Source: Actinoplanes sp. NBC_00393
GTDB lineage: Bacteria > Actinomycetota > Actinomycetes > Mycobacteriales > Micromonosporaceae
Direction of reading: 5' to 3'
Length of the DNA stretch: 64,000 nt
Assembly: GCF_036053395.1 (NCBI RefSeq)
Contig: NZ_CP107942.1
Coordinates: forward strand, 2,632,501-2,696,500
Below, piece by piece: positions 16,768 through 24,685 of this stretch (positions within the stretch are counted from its first letter, which is position 1; every line of letters begins with the position of its first letter). The notes beneath the pieces were generated by a model. It saw nothing but the letters and a program-made list of their open reading frames with translations. It was not told where the DNA came from and made no database searches. The position numbers and the translations under genes are program-made.

Positions 16768-17667
16768 GTGCTGCCCGTCGTCGACCTGTCCTCACCGGCG
16801 AGCATGCTCGCCGGTGAGATCGAACGCGCCTGCCGTGCCAGCGGCTTCTTCTACGTCGTCGGCCATGGGGTGCCGGCCGAGCTGCAGGGCCGGCTCGACA
16901 CCGCCGCCCGGCGGTTCTTCGGCCTGCCCGAGGCCGACAAGATGGAGATCGCCATGCAGCACGGCGGCACGGCCTGGCGGGGCTTCTTCCCGGTCGGCGC
17001 CGAGCTGACCGCCGGCCGGCCGGACCGCAAGGAGGGCCTGTACTTCGGCGAGGAACTCGGCGACGACGATCCCCGGGTGCGCGCCGGGCTGCCGCTGCAC
17101 GGTCGCAACCTGTTCCCCCGCCAGGTGCCGGAGCTGCGGGACGCGGTGCTCGACTACCTCGAGGCGCTCACCGCGACCGCGCAGGCGGTGCTGCGCGGCG
17201 TCGCGCTCAGCCTGGACCTCGACGCCGACTACTTCGCCGACGGCTACACCGCACATCCGACCGTGCTGTTCCGGATCTTCCACTACCCACCGGCACCACC
17301 GGACAGCGACGACTGGGGAGTCGGCGAGCACACCGACTACGGCCTGCTCACCCTGCTGGCCCAGGACGACAACGGCGGCCTGCAGGTCCGCTCCGGCGAC
17401 GGCTGGATCGACGCGCCGCCGATCCCGGGCGCCTTCGTCTGCAACATCGGCGACATGCTCGAGCGGGTGACCGACGGCTACTACCGCTCGACTCCGCATC
17501 GGGTCCGCAACCTCAGCGGCCGCGACCGGCTGTCCTTCCCGTTCTTCTTCGACCCGGACTTCACCGCCGAGATCCCACCCCTGCCCGGTACGTACGGCGA
17601 CTACCTGATCAGCAAGGTGTCCCACGTCTTCCCGCAACTGCGCCGGCAGGTGCACCTAAACCCATGA
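16768..17667 (+). CDS. 2-oxoglutarate/Fe(II) dioxygenase (isopenicillin N synthase-like)
   Basis: GTG 16768 lies 3 nt after the metallopeptidase stop. The 299-residue protein shows the N-terminal DIOX_N region ([11 protein letters not shown]) and the double-stranded beta-helix core. The iron-binding triad is in GEHTDYG (His, Asp) and TPHRVRN (His), and the co-substrate-binding Arg-x-Ser is RLSFPFFFD. The family performs hydroxylation, desaturation or cyclisation, using 2-oxoglutarate and oxygen in most members. The substrate is unknown; no biosynthetic cluster is visible. Its stop codon overlaps an ATG at 17664 (ATGA). Confidence 0.87.
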   Translation: MLPVVDLSSPASMLAGEIERACRASGFFYVVGHGVPAELQGRLDTAARRFFGLPEADKMEIAMQHGGTAWRGFFPVGAELTAGRPDRKEGLYFGEELGDDDPRVRAGLPLHGRNLFPRQVPELRDAVLDYLEALTATAQAVLRGVALSLDLDADYFADGYTAHPTVLFRIFHYPPAPPDSDDWGVGEHTDYGLLTLLAQDDNGGLQVRSGDGWIDAPPIPGAFVCNIGDMLERVTDGYYRSTPHRVRNLSGRDRLSFPFFFDPDFTAEIPPLPGTYGDYLISKVSHVFPQLRRQVHLNP

Positions 17668-17727
17668 TCTACGTCCGGATGAACGGCGGCGTGCACCGAC
17701 CGCGGCGAGCAGGGCGTCCTCGACCAG

Positions 17728-17997
17728 GTGGCGTGGGCGGACAGCTCCGGCACCGAGTACGCGATCACGTTCGAGCAGCAGCAGGCCGCCTTCTACGGCT
17801 GGCGCCGGCAGCCCGGTGAGCGGCCGAGGGAGTTCCGCGGCCGGCTGATGGGGCGCGACTCGGTGGCCAAGGAGGCGCAGCGGTTCTCCGCGGCGGAGGG
17901 CTGGAGCGGCACGGTCGCGTTCGGCGACGGCGGTTTCCTCGGCGCCTACCAGCGGGTGGGGGAGGGCTCCATCGGCTACCGCGGCCGGGACCGCTGA
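17728..17997 (+). CDS. Small uncharacterised protein, possibly 5'-frameshifted
   Basis: The 89-residue frame from GTG 17728 (AWADSSGTEYAITF) has ordinary high-GC codon structure, but the start is unsatisfactory. An ATG at 17664 overlaps the dioxygenase stop as ATGA and reads [10 protein letters not shown] before drifting into Arg/Pro-rich sequence. In the frame used here, CTDRGEQGVLDQ precedes the GTG. One base change near 17690 would join both into a protein of about 110 residues. I do not recognise the product. Confidence 0.4.
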   Translation: MAWADSSGTEYAITFEQQQAAFYGWRRQPGERPREFRGRLMGRDSVAKEAQRFSAAEGWSGTVAFGDGGFLGAYQRVGEGSIGYRGRDR

Positions 17998-18026
17998 GCA
18001 GCGGCCCCGGCCGGCCGCGTCAGCGG
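17991..18026. terminator. Hairpin between convergent genes
   Basis: CCGCTGA (17991-17997) pairs with TCAGCGG (18020-18026), and the intervening GC-rich bases (GCGGCC, GGCCGC) can extend the stem. It covers the ends of two convergent genes and could serve both. Confidence 0.4.
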
Positions 18027-18367
18027 CGGCTCGCGTGATAGTGGCTGATCAGGCCGCCGGTCAGCACCACCGTCAGGTTGACCTGGACCGGGTCGCGGCC
18101 GTCGACGAAGTGGAAGTCCGCCTCGGCCCAGCCCAGCAGCACCTCCTCGGCGAGCCGGCGCACCTCACGGATGCGGTATTCGACGGTCATTCCCATCGGC
18201 TGCGAGTCGTAGTAGGCGGCCACCCCGGCCGGGCCCACCGAGTACGGCCGGAGCCCCTGAAAGATCGCGTCCTCGGTGAAGAGCGCGCCCACGTCGTCCG
18301 GACGGTGCTGCTCGATGCCTTTCTGCCAGGCGTCGAGGACACCGGTCACTGCTGTCAGGTCGCTCAT
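18020..18367 (-). CDS. NTF2-like (SnoaL/ketosteroid isomerase-fold) protein
   Basis: The 115-residue protein fits the compact NTF2-like alpha+beta fold. An N-terminal helix (VTGVLDAWQKGIEQ) is followed by DDVGALFTEDAIFQGLRPYSVG and strands ending in VNLTVVLTGGLISHYHASR. Such proteins range from small isomerases to non-enzymatic partners. Its ATG shares one base with the stop of the SDR gene upstream (TGATG), so the two are translationally coupled. A joint role in redox or detoxification metabolism is inferred. Confidence 0.75.
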   Translation of the reverse strand: MSDLTAVTGVLDAWQKGIEQHRPDDVGALFTEDAIFQGLRPYSVGPAGVAAYYDSQPMGMTVEYRIREVRRLAEEVLLGWAEADFHFVDGRDPVQVNLTVVLTGGLISHYHASRR

Positions 18368-19068
18368 CAGTGACCCGCGCTCTGGCCGCCGTCGACGTGC
18401 AGGATCTCGCCGGTGACGAACGGCGCGTTCTCCAGGTAGACGATCGCGTCGGTGACGTCGGAGATCTCGCCCATCCGGCCGACCGGGTGCAGGGCGGAGA
18501 GGAACTCGTGGGTCTCGGCCGGGTGCATGGGCGTACGGATGATGCCCGGCGACACCGCGTTGAAGCGGACATTGCGTCGCGCGTACTCGATCGCCAATGA
18601 TTTCGTCGCGGCCGCGAGGCCGCCCTTGGTCAGCGAAGCGAGCGCCGACTGCAGGCTCGAGTTGGCGTGATCGACCAGACTCGTGGTGATCGTGACGACG
18701 TGCCCGCCGCCCTGCTCGGCCATCGCGCCGGCCGCCTGCTGCGTGATCGCGAAGAAGCCCCGCAGGTTGACTCCGGTGATCGCGTCGAAGTCCTCGCCGG
18801 TGTAGTCGGCGAACGGCTTGGCGATGAAGATGCCCGCGTTGTTGACGAGGCTGTCGACGCGCCCGAAATGCCGGCGTCCGGCCTCGATGATCCGGGCGGC
18901 GACCGCCGGATCGGCGAGATCACCCGGCACGGCCAGCACACCGGGATCGTCCGACGGCTGAATCGAGCGCGAGGTGGCGACCACGTTCCAGCCGAGCTTG
19001 CGGTACGCGGTGACGGTGGCGGCGCCGATGCCCTGTGATGCTCCGGTGACGACTACGACCTTGGACAT
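18367..19068 (-). CDS. Short-chain dehydrogenase/reductase lacking the catalytic tyrosine
   Basis: The ATG at 19068 has GAGGAG about 6 nt upstream; the longer frame would be an odd Pro-rich extension. The 233-residue protein has the Rossmann motif TGASQGIG and NNAG. At the active site the expected YxxxK reads ASLTK, so the tyrosine position is alanine while the lysine is kept. It ends with FNAVSPGIIRTPM and a C-terminal ILHVDGGQSAGH. I recall a bacterial SDR subgroup with the same SxLASLTKGGL signature, so this is probably a real divergent family, not a mutation. It is divergent from the LysR-type regulator, which may control it. Confidence 0.85.
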   Translation of the reverse strand: MSKVVVVTGASQGIGAATVTAYRKLGWNVVATSRSIQPSDDPGVLAVPGDLADPAVAARIIEAGRRHFGRVDSLVNNAGIFIAKPFADYTGEDFDAITGVNLRGFFAITQQAAGAMAEQGGGHVVTITTSLVDHANSSLQSALASLTKGGLAAATKSLAIEYARRNVRFNAVSPGIIRTPMHPAETHEFLSALHPVGRMGEISDVTDAIVYLENAPFVTGEILHVDGGQSAGH

Positions 19069-19190
19069 TTCTGCTCCTCGTTGCAGGTGAACCGCTGGGA
19101 CTGGAGCAAGAGTCGGTCGCCGCGAGGGCATCGGCACGTCCGGTTTTCTCCTGCCTGAGAGGCTGCGCCTATCAGCCGTAAGCTGGGCCG

Positions 19191-20102
19191 ATGGAGCTTC
19201 GCCAGCTGCGCTATTTCGTCGCCGTCGCCGAGGAGCTGAGCTTCGCCAAGGCGGCCGCGCGGCTGCGCATCGCCGGGCCGTCGCTGTCCCAGCAGATCAA
19301 GGCGCTGGAGCGTGACCTGCGGGTCCAGCTGTTCGAGCGGGACCGGCGCTCGGTCACCCTGACCGCCGCCGGCACCGCCCTGCTGCCGCGCAGCGTCGCG
19401 CTGCTCGACCAGGCCGACCAGCTGCGGCGCACCGCGCTGGGCCTGGCCGCCAACGAGACGGTACGCCTCGGATACGTCAACTGGCGCCCCGCCGACCTGG
19501 AGGACCGCGCCGCCGGCATCGCCCAGCTCCTCGTCGACGCGTGGGTGCTGCCGTCCCACGCCCAGGCCGGCCGCGTCGCCGACGGCGGCCTCGACTTGGC
19601 GATCTGCTGGGCCTCCGCGGCCACCCTCGACAAGCACGGCCTCGAAGCGCGGCTGCTCGGCACCGACCGGCTGTTCGCGGTGAGCACCGGCAGCGCCGAC
19701 ACCCCGGTGCGGGCCCGCGACACCGTTGTGCTGCTCGACGCCGACGAGAGCAGCTGGTCGTCGTGGAACACCTGGGCCGCGGCGATGGCCGAGGAGACCG
19801 GTGCGCGGGCCGTGCCGGTCGCGGAAGGCGGTGTCACCGGGCCCGCGTTCTTCGACCACGTGCGCCGGCTCGGCCGCCCGGTCGTCAACAACCCGAAGAG
19901 CCAGACCACGCCGGTCCCGCCCGACCTGGTGGCCCGCCCGATCGAAGGCCCGAAACCCTATTGGACGTGGTCGCTGGTCAGTCGCCGCGACGAGCCGCGG
20001 CCGGCGGTGCGCGCGGTGGCGGAGGCGCTGACCCGCTCGATCGGCCGCCTCTGCCTCGACGAACCGGGCGTCTGGATCCCCGCCGGCGATCCGCACCGCT
20101 AG
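19191..20102 (+). CDS. LysR-family transcriptional regulator
   Basis: The 303-residue protein starts with the LysR winged helix: MELRQLRYFVAVAEELSFAK, then AAARLRIAGPSLSQQIKALE, then VQLFERDRRSVTLTAAG. The C-terminal effector domain is shorter and more degenerate than usual but keeps the two-lobed pattern. Classical LysR regulators sit opposite their target, which here is the SDR/NTF2-like pair across a 122-bp gap. No convincing T-N11-A box was picked out by eye. Confidence 0.9.
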   Translation: MELRQLRYFVAVAEELSFAKAAARLRIAGPSLSQQIKALERDLRVQLFERDRRSVTLTAAGTALLPRSVALLDQADQLRRTALGLAANETVRLGYVNWRPADLEDRAAGIAQLLVDAWVLPSHAQAGRVADGGLDLAICWASAATLDKHGLEARLLGTDRLFAVSTGSADTPVRARDTVVLLDADESSWSSWNTWAAAMAEETGARAVPVAEGGVTGPAFFDHVRRLGRPVVNNPKSQTTPVPPDLVARPIEGPKPYWTWSLVSRRDEPRPAVRAVAEALTRSIGRLCLDEPGVWIPAGDPHR

Positions 20103-20201
20103 TTTCGGGACGCCACGGTCGCCCGCCGGCCGCTGTGCGGATTCGAGCTCGACCGGGTGACTTCGGCTACCGCGGGCCAGGTCAGTGGGTATGGCGAGGC
20201 C

Positions 20202-20606
20202 ATGGGCATGATGATTGGCTTGCGGTGGGGTCGTGGGTTCGCCGCCTTGGTGTTGATCCTGCCGCTGTCCGGGGTGGCAGGTTGTGACCAGCGAACCGCA
20301 ACCGCGGCCGACACCTCGCGTGATCATCCCGCCGGGTTCGACCCGAGCGCCCGTCAAGCGTGCGCGAAGTTCCGTTCGGGCTGGCGCGGGGCGACTGATG
20401 CGCCGGCGCGGTTGCAGCTGGCCGACACCGTCGAGCGGTCGGCGCGGCGCAGCGACAACGCAGCGATCACGCAGCGTGCCACCGTGATGGGCCGCAGCGC
20501 CGAGGACGGCGGCCGCCAGTGGCGTACGGCAGGGGCCGAGCTGATGCGCGCCTGCCGCCAGGTGGCAGCAAGCCCCGCGCCGCCCGTTCTGCCGATCACG
20601 GGATAA
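20202..20606 (+). CDS. Small lipoprotein, uncharacterised
   Basis: From ATG 20202 (MGMMIGLRWGRG) the 134-residue product has a hydrophobic signal and a lipobox LSGVAGC. The mature portion is mostly helical, rich in Arg/Ala, with a Cys in ACAKFR and another in RACRQ that could form a disulphide. No family is recognised. GTG 20157 is an alternative start that would place 15 residues before a normal signal, so I prefer 20202. Confidence 0.6.
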   Translation: MGMMIGLRWGRGFAALVLILPLSGVAGCDQRTATAADTSRDHPAGFDPSARQACAKFRSGWRGATDAPARLQLADTVERSARRSDNAAITQRATVMGRSAEDGGRQWRTAGAELMRACRQVAASPAPPVLPITG

Positions 20607-20767
20607 GGCTCGCCGGCGCGATACGCGCCGACCTCGCCGTGGGCGCGTTTGCGGTTCGCCGGGCTCAACAGCCCGTTGAGCTGTTCCATCTTGAGTCGCC
20701 TTCGCACCGCTGACCAGGCCGCTGTCTGATGCGCGACGGCTGTCCGGCCCTGCCCCGGGCTGCCGGC

Positions 20768-20786
20768 CAAACAACGCTGGACAACG
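20768..20786. repeat. 19-bp inverted repeat, left copy
   Basis: CAAACAACGCTGGACAACG matches the reverse complement of 24526-24544 at 18 of 19 positions. It contains ACAACGC twice at a 10-bp helical period (20771 and 20781, the second running past the arm). It lies 48 bp before the ATG of the HTH-STAND gene. Confidence 0.75.
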
Positions 20787-20833
20787 CAACGACAATGGGC
20801 GATGGATCGCGGCGCGACTGGGGGAGGTCGGGG

Positions 20834-23800
20834 ATGCCGAGGCCGGAGCGACCGTTGGGCGACCTCGACGGTCCGATCGCCCAGTTCGCGGCGGGGCTGC
20901 GGCAGTTGCGGGAGAAGGCCGGCAAGCCGGGTTACCGGCAGATGGCCGCGCGGGCGAACTATTCGGTGGCGACGTTGTCGGCGGCGGCGTCGGGGCGGCG
21001 GTTGCCGACGCTGGAGGTGACTCTTGCGTACGTTGCTGCGTGCGACGGTGATCTCGTCGATTGGGAGCGGCGTTGGCGGGAGGCGGAACGGCTGAGCGTG
21101 GCGCCCGCCGGGGACCCGGCTGCGGCGAACGGGTACGGGCGGTCGCCGTATCCGGGGCTGGCGATGTTCCAGCCGGAGGACGCGCAGCTGTTCTTCGGCC
21201 GTAGCACGCTGGTGGACGACCTGGTGCGCCGGCTCGGGCAGCGGCGTTTCCTGGCGGTGTTCGGGCCGTCGGGTACCGGTAAGTCGTCGCTGGTCCGGGC
21301 GGGGCTGGTCCCGGCGGTCGGTGGGCCGGCGGTGGTGTTGACGCCGGGTGCGCACCCGATCGAAGAGCTGGCGGTACATCTCGCGCGGCATGCCGGTGTG
21401 TCGGCCGCCGGGCTGCCGGAGGAGCTGCGCAAGGACCCGGCGCAGGCGAATCTGCTGGTGCGGCAGGGCCTGTGCGGCGTACCCGAAGATCTTTTGTTGG
21501 TGGTGGATCAGTTCGAGGAGACCTTCGCGACCTGCGCTGATCCGGCCGAGCGGGCGGATTTCGTGGCGGCGTTGCTGGCGATGTGCCGGGAGCCGGACAG
21601 CCGGGCGCGGGTGGTGCTGGCGGTGCGCGCCGACCACTACGCCCGGTTCACCGAGCACCCCGAGCTGCTGGCCGTGCTGGCGGACGCGCAGGTGCTGATC
21701 GGCGGGATGAGCCCGGCGGAGCTGCGCGAGGCGGTGACCAGGCCGGCCGAGCAGTGCGGGGCCCGGGTGGAGGGGGCGCTGGTGGCCACGATCGTGGCCG
21801 AGGTGGCCGATTCCCCGGGCGCGCTGCCACTGGCGGCGCACGCGCTGCGCGAGGCGTGGCGCCGCCGCCAGGGCGCGATGGTCACCCTGGCCGGATACCA
21901 GGCCGCCGGCGGGGTGGCCGGGGCGGTGGCCCACACCGCAGAGCAGGCGTACGAGCAGCTGTCCGAAGCCGAACGCCTGGTGGCCCAACGGGTGCTGCTG
22001 CGGATGGTTGACGTCGGCGCGGACGGATTGATCACCCGGCGGCGGCTGACCCGGGCCGAACTGGACACGATCGAGCTGGCGCCGGCGGTGATCGACGCGT
22101 TCACCGCCGCGCGGCTGGTCAGCACCGACCGTGACACCGTGGAGATCGCGCACGAGGCGCTGATCCGAGCCTGGCCGCGGCTGCGTGGCTGGGTGGAGGA
22201 GAGCCGGGCCGGCCTGCGGCTGCACCGCCAACTCACCGAGGCGGCCGCCGCCTGGGAGTCGCTCGGCCGCGACGAAGGCGCGCTGTACCGGGGGTTGCGG
22301 CTGTCCACTGCGGTGGAGGCGAAGATCGTCGACCTGGCCGGTGCGGAACGCGAGTTCCTGGAGGCGAGCCAGGCGCTACGCGACCGTGAGGCCCGGGTGC
22401 GCCAGCGCCGCAGCCGCCGGCTGTTCGCCGGCCTGGCCGCGGTCATGGCTGTCGTCTGCGTGCTCGCGGCCGCGGCAGTAGTGTCGGCGCGCCGTGCGAC
22501 CTCCGAACGGGACTGGGCCGTGGCGCAGAAGTTGGCGGCGGGCGCGCGGGCCGAGCGGATGACCGATCCGGAACTGGCGTTGCTGCTCGCGTCGCGGGCC
22601 TACCGTCTCCATCCGGATCCGGAGACGGAGTCGGTGTTGCGGCAGGCGACGGCCGACGCCCGTTCGACGTTCACGATGCGGGCGCACGAGACGGTCGTGC
22701 ACTCGGTCGACGTCTTCGGCTCCCGCGTGGTCAGCACCGACCTGGACGGCGTGGTCGAGGTCTGGGATCTGCAAGGCCGCACATCTGCGGTCACCGCGCC
22801 CGGCCACGGCGTCGATGCGGTATTCGGCCCGGACGGGAAACTGGCCATCGCCCGCTGGAACCCGCAGATCGGCAAGACGCAGATGGTGCTGTGGCGGCCG
22901 GGGGACGGCGACGCGGTACGGCTGCTGAACCCGGAGGTGCCCACGATCGTCACCCGCGGCGGGCTACGGGCAATGACCCGTGCCGTGACGTACAGCCCGG
23001 ACGGCCGCTGGGTCGCCGCGCTCGGCACCGACTCGCACGTTCACGTCTGGGACACCAGTCGCGGCCGAGCGCCGAAAGCAGTGCGCTACACGGGAGATGT
23101 CGTCGACCTCGCCTTCGGCCCAGGTGGTCGCCTGGCTGTCGCCTCGGACGACGGCGTCGTACGGATCTGGGACCTCGGCCGGGACGCCCCGGTGGTGATC
23201 CGTCAGCTCAAGGTGGCTGCTCCCGTTGCGGTGGCCATGAGCGCCGACGGTCACGGTGTTGCCGTCGCCGGCGCCGAGACGGTCACGGTCTGGCCCGTCG
23301 ACGGGCGCACCGGCCCGCAGGTCTACCGCGGCCCGGAGCAGACCTATACCAGCGTGGCGTTCAGTCCCGAAGGGCGCCGGATCGCCGCCGGCACGAACGA
23401 GCGGACCATCCGGATGTGGGACGTCACCGACCGCACGAACAGCCTGGCGTTGCGCGGGCACAAGAATCCTGTGCTGGACCTGGCATTCAGCCCGGACGGG
23501 CGCCGGCTGGTATCGGGAAGTCAAGACTCCACCGTGCGGGTGTGGGACACCACCGGCGCCGCGGATCCCGCCACGGTCACCCTTCCCGCGGGGTACGGCC
23601 CGGCGCAGCTCAGCGAGGACGGCAACTACGCGGCGGCGCCTGCCGAGCCCGGCACGATCGCAGTCTTCCCAGCCCGTACGCCGCGGAGCGCGACGCTGTT
23701 GCGCAACGTCCCGCCGCGTCTGAACTCCCTGAGCGTCAGCGCGGACGGACGCGCCGTGGCGGCCTCGACCCTCAGCAGTGAACGGATCTACCGGTGGGAG

Positions 23801-24523
23801 GAAACGACAGGCGCCGAGCCCACGACTCTCGACTGCCCGCACCGGCCCGAACTGATGCTCCCCAACAAGGTCACCCTCAGCAACGACGGGCGCATGCTCG
23901 CCGTCGACTGCGGAGACAGCGACATCCTGGTGCGGTGGAACGACGGCCGGCACGTGGTCGGCCAGGCGTACACCTCCTCACCGATCGTGGTCAGCCCGGA
24001 CGCCACCCTGGTGGCGATTCCGTCGGAGCAGGTGGTGTGGGATCCGGCCGCCGACCGGGTCGTGCGGAGGCTGACCGGCCGGAACGGGCCTGTCGATCTT
24101 GCCCGGTTCAGCCCGGACGGGCGTTCGCTGGCCGTCGCGGAGGAGGACGGGACAGTCCGGATCTGGACCATCGCCGGGGCTGAGGATCCGGTCGTGCTCA
24201 CCGGCGCGGTCGGGCGGATCGTGGCGATCGCCTTCAGCCAGGATGGCAACCTGATCGCCGGCGTCGGCTCGGACGACGTCGTACGCGTGTGGAACACGGA
24301 CGGCCGCGGAGAGGCCTTGACTCCCGAGCATCCCGGTGGCGCCCGGCAGATCGCGTTCAGCGCCGACGGCCGGCAGCTCATCACGGTGTACGGGGCAACC
24401 GTCCGGTTCACGCCCTGCGAGGTGTGCGACCCGATCGCCGAGGTCCTCGCACTGGCACAGCAGCGCACCACCAGGGACTTCACACCCGAGGAACGCGCCA
24501 AGTATCTGCGCGAGCCCGGATAG
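20834..24523 (+). CDS. HTH - STAND NTPase - TM - WD40 signalling protein
   Basis: ATG 20834, preceded by GGGGAGGTCGGGG, gives 1229 residues. An XRE-like HTH occupies about 14-75 (GYRQMAARANYSVATLSAAA). A novel-STAND-type NTPase follows at about 105-430, with Walker A GPSGTGKS at 144-151 and Walker B LLLVVDQFEE near 215-224. One transmembrane helix sits near 530-552, and the rest is a WD40 beta-propeller region with many VWD and FSPDGR repeats (about 615-1215). STAND proteins act as nucleotide-driven switches that oligomerise on sensing a ligand. Here a DNA-binding head and a repeat sensor lie on opposite sides of a membrane helix, or the helix is a buried linker. It is flanked by inverted repeats and followed by another STAND gene. 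Confidence 0.88.
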   Translation: MPRPERPLGDLDGPIAQFAAGLRQLREKAGKPGYRQMAARANYSVATLSAAASGRRLPTLEVTLAYVAACDGDLVDWERRWREAERLSVAPAGDPAAANGYGRSPYPGLAMFQPEDAQLFFGRSTLVDDLVRRLGQRRFLAVFGPSGTGKSSLVRAGLVPAVGGPAVVLTPGAHPIEELAVHLARHAGVSAAGLPEELRKDPAQANLLVRQGLCGVPEDLLLVVDQFEETFATCADPAERADFVAALLAMCREPDSRARVVLAVRADHYARFTEHPELLAVLADAQVLIGGMSPAELREAVTRPAEQCGARVEGALVATIVAEVADSPGALPLAAHALREAWRRRQGAMVTLAGYQAAGGVAGAVAHTAEQAYEQLSEAERLVAQRVLLRMVDVGADGLITRRRLTRAELDTIELAPAVIDAFTAARLVSTDRDTVEIAHEALIRAWPRLRGWVEESRAGLRLHRQLTEAAAAWESLGRDEGALYRGLRLSTAVEAKIVDLAGAEREFLEASQALRDREARVRQRRSRRLFAGLAAVMAVVCVLAAAAVVSARRATSERDWAVAQKLAAGARAERMTDPELALLLASRAYRLHPDPETESVLRQATADARSTFTMRAHETVVHSVDVFGSRVVSTDLDGVVEVWDLQGRTSAVTAPGHGVDAVFGPDGKLAIARWNPQIGKTQMVLWRPGDGDAVRLLNPEVPTIVTRGGLRAMTRAVTYSPDGRWVAALGTDSHVHVWDTSRGRAPKAVRYTGDVVDLAFGPGGRLAVASDDGVVRIWDLGRDAPVVIRQLKVAAPVAVAMSADGHGVAVAGAETVTVWPVDGRTGPQVYRGPEQTYTSVAFSPEGRRIAAGTNERTIRMWDVTDRTNSLALRGHKNPVLDLAFSPDGRRLVSGSQDSTVRVWDTTGAADPATVTLPAGYGPAQLSEDGNYAAAPAEPGTIAVFPARTPRSATLLRNVPPRLNSLSVSADGRAVAASTLSSERIYRWEETTGAEPTTLDCPHRPELMLPNKVTLSNDGRMLAVDCGDSDILVRWNDGRHVVGQAYTSSPIVVSPDATLVAIPSEQVVWDPAADRVVRRLTGRNGPVDLARFSPDGRSLAVAEEDGTVRIWTIAGAEDPVVLTGAVGRIVAIAFSQDGNLIAGVGSDDVVRVWNTDGRGEALTPEHPGGARQIAFSADGRQLITVYGATVRFTPCEVCDPIAEVLALAQQRTTRDFTPEERAKYLREPG

Positions 24524-24525
24524 GA

Positions 24526-24544
24526 CGTTGTCCGGCGTTGTTTG
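24526..24544. repeat. 19-bp inverted repeat, right copy
   Basis: CGTTGTCCGGCGTTGTTTG lies 2 bp after the STAND-WD40 stop codon and is the inverted partner of 20768-20786 with one mismatch. It also lies about 140 bp upstream of the second STAND gene, so it could serve as an operator for that gene. Confidence 0.75.
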
Positions 24545-24596
24545 TCTGATGCCCTCGAGCAGGGGCCAGACAACTCTCCCGCCGCTAGACAGGGTT

Positions 24597-24659
24597 TGTC
24601 AGCCACGCGGGTCAGGGCGTCGAAACGGGGGCGCCGCCGTCCTGTCCGTGTGGCTGACA
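24597..24659. other. Inverted repeat with 10-bp perfect arms
   Basis: TGTCAGCCAC (24597-24606) is complementary to GTGGCTGACA (24650-24659), and three more outer-loop bases nearly extend the stem. It lies between the two STAND genes and ends 26 bp before ATG 24686. It could be a terminator for the first gene or an RNA leader structure for the second. Confidence 0.45.
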
Positions 24660-24685
24660 CTCCTGGACGGCCGGCGGGGTGGGGG

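Noticed and set aside
19053..20795. 580-codon open frame antisense to the LysR-type gene
   Set aside because: Low-complexity, no domain, and it covers both a clear LysR gene and a lipoprotein on the other strand.
20354..22231. 625-codon open frame antisense to the STAND-WD40 gene
   Set aside because: Composition is His/Arg/Gln/Pro-rich with no recognisable fold; the plus-strand frame has intact Walker motifs.
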